Source: Vibrio sinaloensis DSM 21326 (GTDB lineage: Bacteria > Pseudomonadota > Gammaproteobacteria > Enterobacterales > Vibrionaceae). Taken from it: 64,000 nt of DNA. Shown piece by piece: positions 35,320-44,307 of the stretch. Position 1 is the first letter of the stretch, and the number at the start of each line of letters is the position of its first letter. Position numbers and translations under genes: made by a program. The notes under the pieces were generated by a model. The model searched no databases. It was not told the origin of the DNA and saw nothing but the letters and a program-made list of their open reading frames with translations. The DNA is taken from the NCBI RefSeq assembly GCF_000189275.1, contig NZ_AEVT01000058.1, positions 62,001 through 126,000 on the forward strand, written 5' to 3'.

Positions 35320-36546
35320 ATGAATAAAAATCTTATTGCAGCAGGACTAATCAGCTCGCTATTTGTTGCTTCGGCAGCCTCAGCACAGACGATTACGCCA
35401 GAAAACAATGCCAAATTGTTAATCTGGACGGATTCGACAACGGTCGACTACATGGAACACGCAGCTAAAGCGTTCAACCAAGACTATGGTTACGATGTCG
35501 AATTCAGTTTTCGAGGTTTGGCACCGATCGACTCTGCTTCGCGCCTGATTCAAGATGGTGGCTCTGCGCGCGTTGCTGATGTGGCGGAAATTGAACACGA
35601 CCTGCTTGGCCGTTTGGTTGTTGCTGGTGGAGCAATGGAAAACTTAGTCTCTGCACCACGTATTGACTCCACGTTTATGCAAAACGCGATTGATGCCTCT
35701 AAATCTGAAGGTTTGAGTTACGGTTTTCCCGTCAGTTTTGCTACCACTGCTCTGTTCTACAACAAAGATCTTCTCCCTAAAGCGCCAGAAACATTTGAAG
35801 AGTTAATCGAATTTTCCAAATCCTTTAACGACAAGAAGGCCCACAAGTACGCCCTGTTATGGGATATACAAAACTACTATGAATCCCGTTCTTTTGTGAC
35901 TCTCTTTGGGGCGTATGAGTTTGGTAACAATGGCACAAACGCCAAGGACATCGGCATCAACTCAGAAAAAGCGCAACAAGGCTTAGCGGCTATGAAGAAA
36001 CTGCGAGTTGCGAACAACTCGAACCCAATCGACATGCGCAACGCCCAAGTAAGGCGTGGTTTATTCAGTGAAGGTAAGGTAGCCGCGATCATTGACGGAC
36101 CATGGGCAATCAAAGGTTATCAGGATTCTGGTATCAATTATGGCGTTGTCCCTATGCCAAAACTGGAAGGCCAGCAACCAAGAACCTTCTCTACTGTGCG
36201 CCTTGCCGTTGTCTCTTCTTACACTCAGTATCCGAAAGCGGCACAGCTGTTTGCAGATTACCTATCGAGCGAAAAAATGCTCAAGCAGCGTTTTGAGATG
36301 ACCAAAGCCATTCCACCAGTCCAATCTGTTATGGAAGAGATCATTGTTGATGCCGACGAAGCAACCTACGCCATTATCACGCAAGGTTACTACTCCGATG
36401 CAATGCCATCGATACCAGAGATGGGCTTTATTTGGTCACCTATGGCTAGCGCAATCACCGCAATGTGGGTCAATGATAAGTCACCAAAAGAAGTGTTAGA
36501 CCGCGCTCGCTCAATCATAGCTGAACAGATTGAATTACAAGAGTAA
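35320..36546 (+). CDS. Periplasmic maltodextrin/cyclodextrin-binding protein
   Basis: A 408-residue extracellular solute-binding protein of the MalE/CymE type. The signal peptide runs from the ATG at 35320 to about Ala22 (ASAASA). I prefer that start over an upstream ATG at 35305, because the shorter form begins with the usual basic signal and has a ribosome site. The mature domain shows the two-lobe pattern of family 1 binding proteins, including the FPVSFATTALFYNKDL hinge segment and the AAIIDGPWAI block. It is 8 bases from the first permease gene. Confidence 0.88.
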   Translation: MNKNLIAAGLISSLFVASAASAQTITPENNAKLLIWTDSTTVDYMEHAAKAFNQDYGYDVEFSFRGLAPIDSASRLIQDGGSARVADVAEIEHDLLGRLVVAGGAMENLVSAPRIDSTFMQNAIDASKSEGLSYGFPVSFATTALFYNKDLLPKAPETFEELIEFSKSFNDKKAHKYALLWDIQNYYESRSFVTLFGAYEFGNNGTNAKDIGINSEKAQQGLAAMKKLRVANNSNPIDMRNAQVRRGLFSEGKVAAIIDGPWAIKGYQDSGINYGVVPMPKLEGQQPRTFSTVRLAVVSSYTQYPKAAQLFADYLSSEKMLKQRFEMTKAIPPVQSVMEEIIVDADEATYAIITQGYYSDAMPSIPEMGFIWSPMASAITAMWVNDKSPKEVLDRARSIIAEQIELQE

Positions 36547-36554
36547 TTGTCACT

Positions 36555-37838
36555 ATGTTGTTATCTCAAACTCAGCCGGCACCTAAGGTGCCTGCTTCAT
36601 TACTGTTCATGGGCCTGACTCAGCTTCGAAAGGGGCACTGGGTCAAAGGCTGGGCTTTCTTTGCAATTCAACTGCTCACCCTATGGTTCTTGTTTGATAT
36701 CGCTTTGGCACTTAAGGGGTTAGTCACTTTAGGTGATGTCGCCCAGGTTCGACAAGGTTTTGACATCATTCCCGGCGACAACTCCATCTTCATGTTAGTT
36801 GAAGGGGTTATTGCCCTCATCTACTGCTTTTTGTTCCTCTGCGTCTACATTGTTAACGTTAAGGATGCAATGAGCTCGCTACCGAGTGATGCTTCATTTA
36901 CGGGGCAACTTCGCCAGATTTATGATGAGAAATTTGCCTTCATCATGCTATCTCCTGCGTTCTTGGCCAGTATTGCCTTTATCATCTTGCCAATCGTCAT
37001 TACTGTTTTGGTGTCCTTTACCAACTACTCTGCGCCACACCATATTCCACCGCGCAACTTAGTCGATTGGGTTGGGTTTAAAAACTTTATAGCTTTATTT
37101 GAGTTAAAGATTTGGTCTAGTACCTTCTTTGGCGTCGCGTCATGGACGGTTCTTTGGGCGTTCTTTGCTACGGTATGTACTTGCGGTTTCGGTTTTTTAC
37201 TGGCGCTTGCACTACAAAAGAAAGACATTAAGGCGAAAAAAGCTTGGCGATTCATCTTTATCCTGCCATACGCCATCCCTGCTTTCGTTACCCTGTTGAT
37301 GTTTCGCTTGTTACTCAATGGTGTAGGCCCAGTTAATGCGACTCTAAATGCATGGGGATGGGATTCCATCGCTTTCCTCTCTGATCCTTTTACCGCCAAG
37401 ATAACCGTCATTGCGGTCAGTGTTTGGGTTGGCGCGCCTTACTTCATGCTACTTATCGCTGGCGCGTTAACTAACATTCCATCGGATCTGTACGAAGCGA
37501 GCGAAGTAGACGGAGCGAACAAATTCCAGCAGTTTTGGGAAATCACTCTTCCGATGGTTCTGCATCAAGTCGCGCCGTCCCTTGTGATGACGTTTGCCCA
37601 TAACTTCAATAACTTTGGCGCTATTTTCTTACTAACAGAAGGTGGCCCAATTAATCCTGAGTATCGCTTTGCAGGCCATACCGACATATTGATCACTTGG
37701 ATATACAAATTGACGCTCGATTTCCAGCAATACCAAATTGCATCGGTTATCTCGATCATCATTTTCTTGTTCCTTTCAGGAATCGCGATTTGGCAGTTCC
37801 GCCGCATGAAATCCTTTAAAGACGATGTAGGTATGTAA
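36555..37838 (+). CDS. Maltodextrin/cyclodextrin ABC permease, MalF-type
   Basis: A 427-residue inner-membrane permease. Compared with typical 300-residue sugar permeases it has an N-terminal extension with two helices (about 30-55 and 83-105), as in MalF-like proteins. The coupling EAA loop reads EASEVDGANKFQQFWEITLPM (positions near 315-335). It should form the channel with the next gene product. One base separates its stop codon from the malG-type start. Confidence 0.9.
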   Translation: MLLSQTQPAPKVPASLLFMGLTQLRKGHWVKGWAFFAIQLLTLWFLFDIALALKGLVTLGDVAQVRQGFDIIPGDNSIFMLVEGVIALIYCFLFLCVYIVNVKDAMSSLPSDASFTGQLRQIYDEKFAFIMLSPAFLASIAFIILPIVITVLVSFTNYSAPHHIPPRNLVDWVGFKNFIALFELKIWSSTFFGVASWTVLWAFFATVCTCGFGFLLALALQKKDIKAKKAWRFIFILPYAIPAFVTLLMFRLLLNGVGPVNATLNAWGWDSIAFLSDPFTAKITVIAVSVWVGAPYFMLLIAGALTNIPSDLYEASEVDGANKFQQFWEITLPMVLHQVAPSLVMTFAHNFNNFGAIFLLTEGGPINPEYRFAGHTDILITWIYKLTLDFQQYQIASVISIIIFLFLSGIAIWQFRRMKSFKDDVGM

Positions 37839-37839
37839 C

Positions 37840-38673
37840 ATGGATAAATTTATCGGAAAAATTGGTACAGGCATTGTTTATCTGTTTCTAGCCGCCAATG
37901 CTTTGCTAGTGTTAGGCCCTGTACTTTGGACCATACTGGCATCGTTCAAAGTGGGGACGAATCTGTTTAGCTCTTCGTTTACTGAGATCGAGTTTACGCT
38001 TGATCACTACAGAGCCTTGTTTACTGATACGCCTTATTTTGATTGGTACAAAAACACCTTTCTGCTGGCGACGGCTAACATGCTGATCTCGCTGGTCGTC
38101 GTGACCATTTCCGCGTTCGTTTTCTCGCGCTATCGCTTTAAAGGTAAGCGCAACATCATGATGAGCATCTTGGTGTTGCAGATGTTCCCGGCTTTTCTTT
38201 CTATGACGGCAATTTACATTTTGCTTTCAAAAATGAATCTCATCGATACCTACGCAGGATTGCTGTTCGTCTACGTGACGGGTTCGCTGCCCTTCATGGT
38301 CTGGCTGGTCAAAGGCTACTTTGATGCAATTCCTACATCCTTGGATGAAGCCGCCAAAATAGACGGCGCAGGGCATATGACGATCTTTCTCGAGATCATC
38401 TTACCCCTCGCGAAGCCTATCTTAGTGTTTGTTGCTCTGGTGTCATTCACTGGCCCGTGGATGGACTTCATATTGCCAACACTGATTTTACGAAGTGAAG
38501 AAAAGATGACGCTGGCCATCGGTATTTTTGGCTGGATCTCATCCAACTCCGCCGAAAATTTCACTCTGTTTGCCGCTGGCTCCTTGTTAGTCGCCGTGCC
38601 AATTACACTGCTGTTTGTTGTGACACAAAAACACATCACCACGGGCTTGGTGAGTGGTGCAGTAAAAGAATAA
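37840..38673 (+). CDS. Maltodextrin/cyclodextrin ABC permease, MalG-type
   Basis: A 277-residue partner permease with six helices. Its EAA loop is DEAAKIDGAGHMTIFLEIILP (near 168-188), the site that docks on the MalK-type ATPase. Length matches MalG/CymG. It is followed after 18 bases by the cyclomaltodextrinase gene with an AGGAAA ribosome site. Confidence 0.9.
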   Translation: MDKFIGKIGTGIVYLFLAANALLVLGPVLWTILASFKVGTNLFSSSFTEIEFTLDHYRALFTDTPYFDWYKNTFLLATANMLISLVVVTISAFVFSRYRFKGKRNIMMSILVLQMFPAFLSMTAIYILLSKMNLIDTYAGLLFVYVTGSLPFMVWLVKGYFDAIPTSLDEAAKIDGAGHMTIFLEIILPLAKPILVFVALVSFTGPWMDFILPTLILRSEEKMTLAIGIFGWISSNSAENFTLFAAGSLLVAVPITLLFVVTQKHITTGLVSGAVKE

Positions 38674-38691
38674 TAACGTCAGGAAAATTAC

Positions 38692-40473
38692 ATGATCACA
38701 AGAAGTTCCCTTTCTCACTCGGCAAAGAGTGCGGACAGTTACGCCTATAACAACGACACTTTGCACATCCGCTTGCGCAGTGCGAAAGGCGAGATCGAAA
38801 AAGTAGCACTGTGGATTGGTGACCCATACCATTGGGCTGAAGGCGGCCTAGATGGAGGCAATTTGGGTGGCAGTGACGCACATGGCTGGGTCGGTGGCAA
38901 TGAAGTAGAGATGCAGTGTGAGGGTCAATCTGAATACCACGATCACTGGTTTGCCGAGTTTACCCCACCGAAAAAGCGTACTCGATATGGCTTTATCCTT
39001 TATGGCAAGGACGGTGAGAAATTATTGTTTGGTGAAAAGCGGATTGTTGATATATCCCAACCCGCTCAAGCAGAGACCGAGTTGAGTAACCTTAGTAATT
39101 TCTACTGCTTCCCATTTATCAATCCTAGGGATGTATTGAAAACCCCAAGTTGGGTTAGCGACACCATTTGGTATCAGATCTTCCCAGAACGGTTTGCCAA
39201 TGGTCGACCAGAGATTTCACCAGCCAATGTCCTCCCTTGGGGAAGCCAGCCCACCAGCAGCAGTTTTATGGGTGGCGACCTCTGGGGTGTAATTGATAAG
39301 CTCGATTACCTACAAGAGCTGGGCGTCAATGGCCTATATCTGTGCCCTATTTTTACCGCTAATGCCAACCACAAGTACGATACAGTTGACTACTACAACG
39401 TAGACCCACATTTTGGCGGCAATGAAGCGTTTAAAGCGCTAGTTAAACAAGCACACGATCGAGGCATGAAAGTGATGCTTGACGCCGTTTTTAACCATAT
39501 TGGCCATCAATCTCCTATCTGGCTTGATGTGGTTGAGAAGGGCGAGCAGTCCCAGTATGCCGATTGGTTTTGGGTCAACCGCTTCCCTGTTTACCCAGAT
39601 TCACCGCGTGACGAGTGGGATTTCTGGAATCTCAACTATGAAACCTTTGCCAATGTGGCTGAAATGCCCAAGCTCAACACGGAAAATGAAGAGTGTCGTG
39701 CATATCTGCTTGATGTCGCGAGACATTGGGTTGAAGAATTTGACATCGACGGCTGGCGCTTAGATGTTGCCAATGAAGTAGACCACTCTTTCTGGCGTGA
39801 TTTCCGCCGAGTGGTTAAGCAAGCCAAGCCCGATTGCTACATCTTGGGCGAAATTTGGCACGAAGGCATGCCATGGCTGCGCGGCGATCAGTACGACTCC
39901 TTAATGAACTACCCGCTTACACAAGCCATCACTGACTATTTCGCACTGGCCAGTCTAGACAAGAACAGCTTCAAATTCGCGGTGACGTCTTCTTACATGG
40001 CTTATCCACGTAACGTCAATGAAGCCATGTTTAACCTGCTTGATAGCCACGATACCACACGCATAATCTCCCTGTGTGGCGGTGACAAGCGCAAGGCCAA
40101 GCTAGCCTACCTGTTTATGTTTACACAAGTCGGCTCCCCTTGTGTCTACTACGGAGGCGAAGTGGGTTTAGATGGAAGCCGCAATATGGGCAGCGAAGAC
40201 AATCGCAAATGTATGATTTGGGATGAGTCGGAGCAAGATCACGAGTTCAAATCGTTCATTCAAGAACTCATCGAACTTCGTAAACAAAACCCAGAGTTCA
40301 ACCAACCCTTTATCGAATGGCTAGACGTTGAAGATCAAGATTGTATTGCTTACCAACGCGGAAGTTGGCAGTTCATTCTCAACAACAGCGATCAACAGAA
40401 ACAAGTAACCTGTAACGGCCAGCAGCACCTGATTGAAGGGTTTGGGTTCATTATGGAAAAAGTGGCGGGTTAA
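38692..40473 (+). CDS. Cyclomaltodextrinase / neopullulanase (GH13_20), cytoplasmic
   Basis: A 593-residue enzyme with no signal peptide, so it acts on imported sugars. It has an N-terminal beta domain (about 1-130), which in this subfamily forms the dimer interface, then the GH13 barrel. Catalytic residues are Asp358 (GWRLDVAN), Glu387 (GEIWHE) and Asp454 (DSHDTTR). The MPKLNT motif at 325-330 is the mark of subfamily 20. These enzymes open cyclodextrins and hydrolyse maltodextrins and pullulan. It is the counterpart of cymH. The stop codon overlaps the next start (TAATG). Confidence 0.93.
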   Translation: MITRSSLSHSAKSADSYAYNNDTLHIRLRSAKGEIEKVALWIGDPYHWAEGGLDGGNLGGSDAHGWVGGNEVEMQCEGQSEYHDHWFAEFTPPKKRTRYGFILYGKDGEKLLFGEKRIVDISQPAQAETELSNLSNFYCFPFINPRDVLKTPSWVSDTIWYQIFPERFANGRPEISPANVLPWGSQPTSSSFMGGDLWGVIDKLDYLQELGVNGLYLCPIFTANANHKYDTVDYYNVDPHFGGNEAFKALVKQAHDRGMKVMLDAVFNHIGHQSPIWLDVVEKGEQSQYADWFWVNRFPVYPDSPRDEWDFWNLNYETFANVAEMPKLNTENEECRAYLLDVARHWVEEFDIDGWRLDVANEVDHSFWRDFRRVVKQAKPDCYILGEIWHEGMPWLRGDQYDSLMNYPLTQAITDYFALASLDKNSFKFAVTSSYMAYPRNVNEAMFNLLDSHDTTRIISLCGGDKRKAKLAYLFMFTQVGSPCVYYGGEVGLDGSRNMGSEDNRKCMIWDESEQDHEFKSFIQELIELRKQNPEFNQPFIEWLDVEDQDCIAYQRGSWQFILNNSDQQKQVTCNGQQHLIEGFGFIMEKVAG

Positions 40474-41357
40474 TGGCCTGTACCATCAACATGGGAATCT
40501 CTATCGATTCCCATTTAATTCACGCCTGCACCACCGAACCTTCTGGGCAAGAGTTGTTGCGCTCTCACGAATGCACACCAAGCAGCCCAGAGGCTCTGCT
40601 CGACACGCTCAAGCTAATGGTTGAGAAAAGCCTGTTTCGCTTTGGGGCACTAGGCGCATTAACGTTGAGTTTCTCAGAGTACTTAGGAGCGGCAAATTCC
40701 TCAGCCATCCAACGAATAGCCCACGAACTAAGCATCACCTTTAACGCAACGTGTCATACGGTCAATCATGCTCAAGCAGCCTCTTTTGATCTAATGGCAA
40801 GTCAAACTCGGACACTGAGCATTAGCCTAGGTGACGGGTGTGGGTTGGCAATGTTTGAGCGCGGGGTGATGGTACCTGCCAATAACATGCAGAATTGGGC
40901 GCATTCTGAGTTGCCTGACTTTGACTGGATTGTTGATGGCCTGACGCCCGTTTGTCGTTGTGGTGGCGAACAATGTATCGAGCAATATCTCTCAGTATCT
41001 GGAATTGAGCGACAATATCACCAGATCGTACTTAAAGATAAACCGATAGCCCTAATCTTTGCTGGGGTAGATCGAGGGCTGGTTGAAGACACTCGGGTAT
41101 ATCGCACTTTCATTGACCAGTTAGCTCGCAGTTTGTCGGCTCCACTTTCAAGCCTGAAGCCGCAAACGTTGCTCTTTTCTGGAGAAGTGGTTCGCTATAC
41201 GTGTATAAAGAACGATCTCGTCATGGCTCTTAGCCGTTATATCGAACTGCCTTTAATTCCCAAAAACCTCATCCAACAGCGTGATGCATTTACCTTTGCT
41301 CTCGGTGCGGCGCTCATCTCAGAAAAAAATCACAACAATCGTTTTCGTTCTGCATGA
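40473..41357 (+). CDS. Degenerate ROK-family protein
   Basis: A 294-residue ROK-fold protein (sugar kinase/NagC superfamily) without the winged-helix of the repressors. The ROK zinc site is kept: His144 and Cys161, Cys163 and Cys168 in CRCGGEQCIE. The enzyme motifs are not: the N-terminal phosphate loop DxGxT is replaced by NMGIS, the catalytic NDAN is NHAQ at 98-101 with His99 for Asp, and the second phosphate loop GTG is GDG. It probably does not phosphorylate sugars and may be a sensor or structural protein. It is translationally coupled to the cyclomaltodextrinase gene. Confidence 0.75.
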   Translation: MACTINMGISIDSHLIHACTTEPSGQELLRSHECTPSSPEALLDTLKLMVEKSLFRFGALGALTLSFSEYLGAANSSAIQRIAHELSITFNATCHTVNHAQAASFDLMASQTRTLSISLGDGCGLAMFERGVMVPANNMQNWAHSELPDFDWIVDGLTPVCRCGGEQCIEQYLSVSGIERQYHQIVLKDKPIALIFAGVDRGLVEDTRVYRTFIDQLARSLSAPLSSLKPQTLLFSGEVVRYTCIKNDLVMALSRYIELPLIPKNLIQQRDAFTFALGAALISEKNHNNRFRSA

Positions 41358-41411
41358 TCACGATGATAATCTAAGTAGGTAAAAACATTGAATAGTTTCA
41401 GAGGACAACCT

Positions 41412-42206
41412 GTGTCAGAGCTAGTGACTAAATTGATGGACTTCGGTTTTTCTAAAACCGATGCGCTTGTGTATATAAATTTACTTAAGAATGGACGCTC
41501 GAGTGGATACAAGATCGCAAAAGATATTGCGTTATCTCGCTCATCAGTTTACTCATCAATAGACAACCTCTATGCCAACGGTTACATCTTCCTTTCAGAC
41601 GGCGATACCAAAGAGTACGAGGCCAAATCACCGGACTTAATTTTCAGTCAGATCGAAAAGAAGACGGTAGAAAACATCAATATTCTCAAAACAGAGCTGT
41701 CGAAGATGATGCTGCAAGAGGAAAAGCAGTTTGTCTATAACGTGACCGGCTATGAAAACGTGCTGCAAAAAGCCAAAGAGGTAATCAACCAAGCAAACTT
41801 AGAGATCTACCTCAACACGGACTTCAAACTCAGCCTGTTTGAGCAAGAATTACGTGATGCTGTAGAGCGTGGAGTCCGTGTCATTGTCTTTTCATTTAAC
41901 AAAATGGCCAGCCCTCACGAGAAGATTGAAATGTATTCTCGCTCTCATGATGAAGAAGTGGAATACCCTTCTCACCGCTTTATGTGTGTGGCAGACATGA
42001 AGCTCGCCTTAATGTTCTCACATCGTGATGAAACGCTCGGCCTTTATGCTAATAATCGCTTGATGGTGAAGATGATCGCCGAACACATCCATAGTGACAT
42101 CTATTTGACCGAGTATGAAAAACTAGAGCCGGAAAAACGCATCCGAGTAAACACCATTCATGAACAGCATAACGCAATGGTGATGGACGACCTCGCTAAG
42201 CACTAA
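41412..42206 (+). CDS. TrmB-family sugar-responsive transcriptional regulator
   Basis: A 264-residue regulator with an N-terminal winged helix (about 5-75) of the TrmB type and a C-terminal sugar-sensing, phospholipase D-like domain (about 105-250). TrmB-type repressors of archaea and some bacteria bind maltose, trehalose or maltodextrins and control ABC importer genes. I use the GTG at 41412, which has GAGGA six bases upstream, over a TTG 24 bases earlier without a good site. It is the only regulator in the cluster and replaces the MalT activator used by enterics for this function. Confidence 0.85.
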   Translation: MSELVTKLMDFGFSKTDALVYINLLKNGRSSGYKIAKDIALSRSSVYSSIDNLYANGYIFLSDGDTKEYEAKSPDLIFSQIEKKTVENINILKTELSKMMLQEEKQFVYNVTGYENVLQKAKEVINQANLEIYLNTDFKLSLFEQELRDAVERGVRVIVFSFNKMASPHEKIEMYSRSHDEEVEYPSHRFMCVADMKLALMFSHRDETLGLYANNRLMVKMIAEHIHSDIYLTEYEKLEPEKRIRVNTIHEQHNAMVMDDLAKH

Positions 42207-42223
42207 AAACCACTCACTCTATA

Positions 42224-42245
42224 GGGCGATTCTATCGCCCTTTTT
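42224..42245 (+). terminator. Terminator after the TrmB-family gene
   Basis: A 7-bp stem (GGGCGAT / ATCGCCC) with the loop TCT, followed by TTTTT. Confidence 0.85.
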
Positions 42246-42326
42246 AATGGATTGGTTATTCCACCACCACTGCCCCTCTGATTTACTGGATAACGTTGCC
42301 TTGCTAGCGTGGCAATGGTCTAATAC

Positions 42327-42349
42327 CCAAGTGATTTTTAACCACTTGG
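42327..42349. repeat. Hairpin in front of the sbcB start
   Basis: CCAAGTG and CACTTGG pair across a nine-base loop (ATTTTTAAC), 11 bases before the sbcB ATG, so it could mask or position the ribosome site. Confidence 0.45.
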
Positions 42350-42359
42350 TAAATAGATA

Positions 42360-43784
42360 ATGCAACAAGAGCATCAACCTACGTTTTTCTTTTTTGACTA
42401 TGAAACGTGGGGAACCAGCCCTGCTAAAGACCGTCCGTGTCAATTTGCAGGAGTGCGCACCGATATGGACTTCAATATTATCGGCGACCCGCTTGTTATC
42501 TATTGCCAACCGCCTTCAGACTACCTACCCGCCCCCGAAGCAGCATTGATCACAGGCATCACACCTCAAACGGCGCAAGCCCAAGGGCTAAGTGAACCTG
42601 AATTTATTGCCAAGATTCACGAGCAACTCGCAATGCCGAACACCATCAATTTAGGTTACAACAGCATTCGATTTGATGACGAAGTGACGCGTTACACCTG
42701 TTACCGAAACTTTATCGACCCGTATGCGTGGAGCTGGCAAAACGGGAACTCACGTTGGGATTTATTGGATGTCATGCGTGCTTGCTACGCACTGCGACCT
42801 GAAGGCGTGGAGTGGCCAGAAAACGACGAAGGCTTTATAAGCTTTAAACTTGAGCATTTATCCAAAGCCAATGGAATTGAACACGAAAATGCCCATGACG
42901 CGATGGCAGACGTGATTGCCACCATTGAGATGGCAAAGAAAATCAAGGCAGCTCAGCCTAAGCTGTTTGATTACTTCCTGAGCATGCGCCACAAACGCAA
43001 ACTCAACGATCTCGTCGATATTGTGAATATGACGCCATTGATGCACGTGTCAGGTATGCTAGGAAAAGAGTGTAACTACACAAGCTGGATGGTACCTCTT
43101 GCTTGGCATCCCACCAATCAGAATGCCGTGATTATGGTTGATCTGGCGAAAGACCCTCAGCCACTGCTCGATCTTGATGTCGAGCAGCTTAATCAGCGTC
43201 TGTACACTAAGCATTCAGAGCTTGCTGAAGATGAGTTGCCTGTCCCAGTTAAACTTGTTCATCTCAATAAGTGTCCAATTTTGGCACCGGCGAAAACGCT
43301 CACGGCTGAGAATGCAGAAACCATCGGAATTGATCGTGACCAATGCTTAAAGAACTTAGCACTACTGCGTCAACATCCAGAAGTGCGGGAAAAGCTTATC
43401 GGTCTTTACAGCATTGAACGTGAGTATGCGAAAGATAACGATGTTGACGCCATGCTTTACGATGGCTTTTTCTCTCCTGCCGATAAAGCGTCGATGGATA
43501 TTATCCGTGAAACGGACCCAAATAATTTGGCAGCATTAGACATCAGTTTTAATGACGACCGCATCGCACCTCTTCTATTCCGCTACCGTGCGCGCAATTT
43601 CCCGTGGAGCTTAGATGAAAGTGAGCAACAACGCTGGGCAAATCATTGCCGAGAGTACTTCGAAAGTCGTATTGAAGAGTACATGCTTAATTTGGAAAAC
43701 TTAGTTCACGAACATGAAAGTGATGAAAAAAAGCTAGCTATTTTAAAATCTGTTTATCAATACGTTCAAAAGCTAGTATCTTAG
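42360..43784 (+). CDS. sbcB: Exodeoxyribonuclease I
   Basis: A 3'-5' single-strand DNA exonuclease used in recombination and mismatch repair. The 474 residues start with the DEDD-type exonuclease site FFDYETWG (13-20: Asp14, Glu16), with a second Asp in the YNSIRFDDEV segment and a final HDAMADV motif (about 176-182), followed by the SH3-like and C-terminal ExoI domains. Length matches E. coli ExoI (475). It follows the TrmB-type gene and its terminator. Confidence 0.96.
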   Translation: MQQEHQPTFFFFDYETWGTSPAKDRPCQFAGVRTDMDFNIIGDPLVIYCQPPSDYLPAPEAALITGITPQTAQAQGLSEPEFIAKIHEQLAMPNTINLGYNSIRFDDEVTRYTCYRNFIDPYAWSWQNGNSRWDLLDVMRACYALRPEGVEWPENDEGFISFKLEHLSKANGIEHENAHDAMADVIATIEMAKKIKAAQPKLFDYFLSMRHKRKLNDLVDIVNMTPLMHVSGMLGKECNYTSWMVPLAWHPTNQNAVIMVDLAKDPQPLLDLDVEQLNQRLYTKHSELAEDELPVPVKLVHLNKCPILAPAKTLTAENAETIGIDRDQCLKNLALLRQHPEVREKLIGLYSIEREYAKDNDVDAMLYDGFFSPADKASMDIIRETDPNNLAALDISFNDDRIAPLLFRYRARNFPWSLDESEQQRWANHCREYFESRIEEYMLNLENLVHEHESDEKKLAILKSVYQYVQKLVS

Positions 43785-43941
43785 AGTTCAGAACGCCTGC
43801 ACCCTATCAGCAGCCTCGCTAACCTATAACATAATCATCAGTGACGAGGCGCTGAAATCCGACCAAATGGATCACGATATCCGTTGGTATTTTACGTTGC
43901 GCTTTTGCAACGGGCTTATTTATTTCGGACGATAACCACTT

Positions 43942-44307
43942 ATGGCAAAAACATTGCTGAAGTACGTTGTGTCTATGGGGCTTATCTTTTTATGTCTCAT
44001 GGCGGGCATCAACATCCAGCACCTTCTCGATATTTCCATCCCTGGCAGCATCATTGGCATGCTCATTTTGTTTGGCTTGATGGCAGGCGGACTTGTACCC
44101 GTTGAATGGGTCAAGCCGAGTGCCAGCCTATTTATTCGCTATATGGTTTTACTGTTTGTTCCAATCAGCGTCGGACTGATGGAGCATTTTGACATGCTGA
44201 TTGCTAACGCATTACCTATTCTCGCCAGTGCCGTGGGAGGGACCTTGATCGTTTTAGTACTACTCGGCTTAATGCTGGACAGACTTCTTAAAGGGGGGCA
44301 AAAGTAA
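43942..44307 (+). CDS. yohJ: CidA/LrgA family membrane protein (YohJ)
   Basis: A 121-residue protein with four predicted helices, of the CidA/LrgA family, often described as holin-like. The family [13 protein letters not shown] segment is at about 32-44. Its last codon overlaps the first of the CidB/LrgB-type gene, and cdd follows, so the order yohJ-yohK-cdd is the same as in E. coli. The role in Gram-negatives is not settled; membrane permeability or transport of small organic acids has been proposed. Confidence 0.85.
   Translation: MAKTLLKYVVSMGLIFLCLMAGINIQHLLDISIPGSIIGMLILFGLMAGGLVPVEWVKPSASLFIRYMVLLFVPISVGLMEHFDMLIANALPILASAVGGTLIVLVLLGLMLDRLLKGGQK

Noticed and set aside
37025..37411. 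Antisense open frame of 128 codons opposite the malF-type gene
   Set aside because: It lies wholly within a well-supported gene on the other strand and has no ribosome site or recognisable domain.
42327..42349. Miniature inverted-repeat element before sbcB
   Set aside because: A single 7-bp hairpin without target duplication or a second copy in the window; treated as a local mRNA structure.
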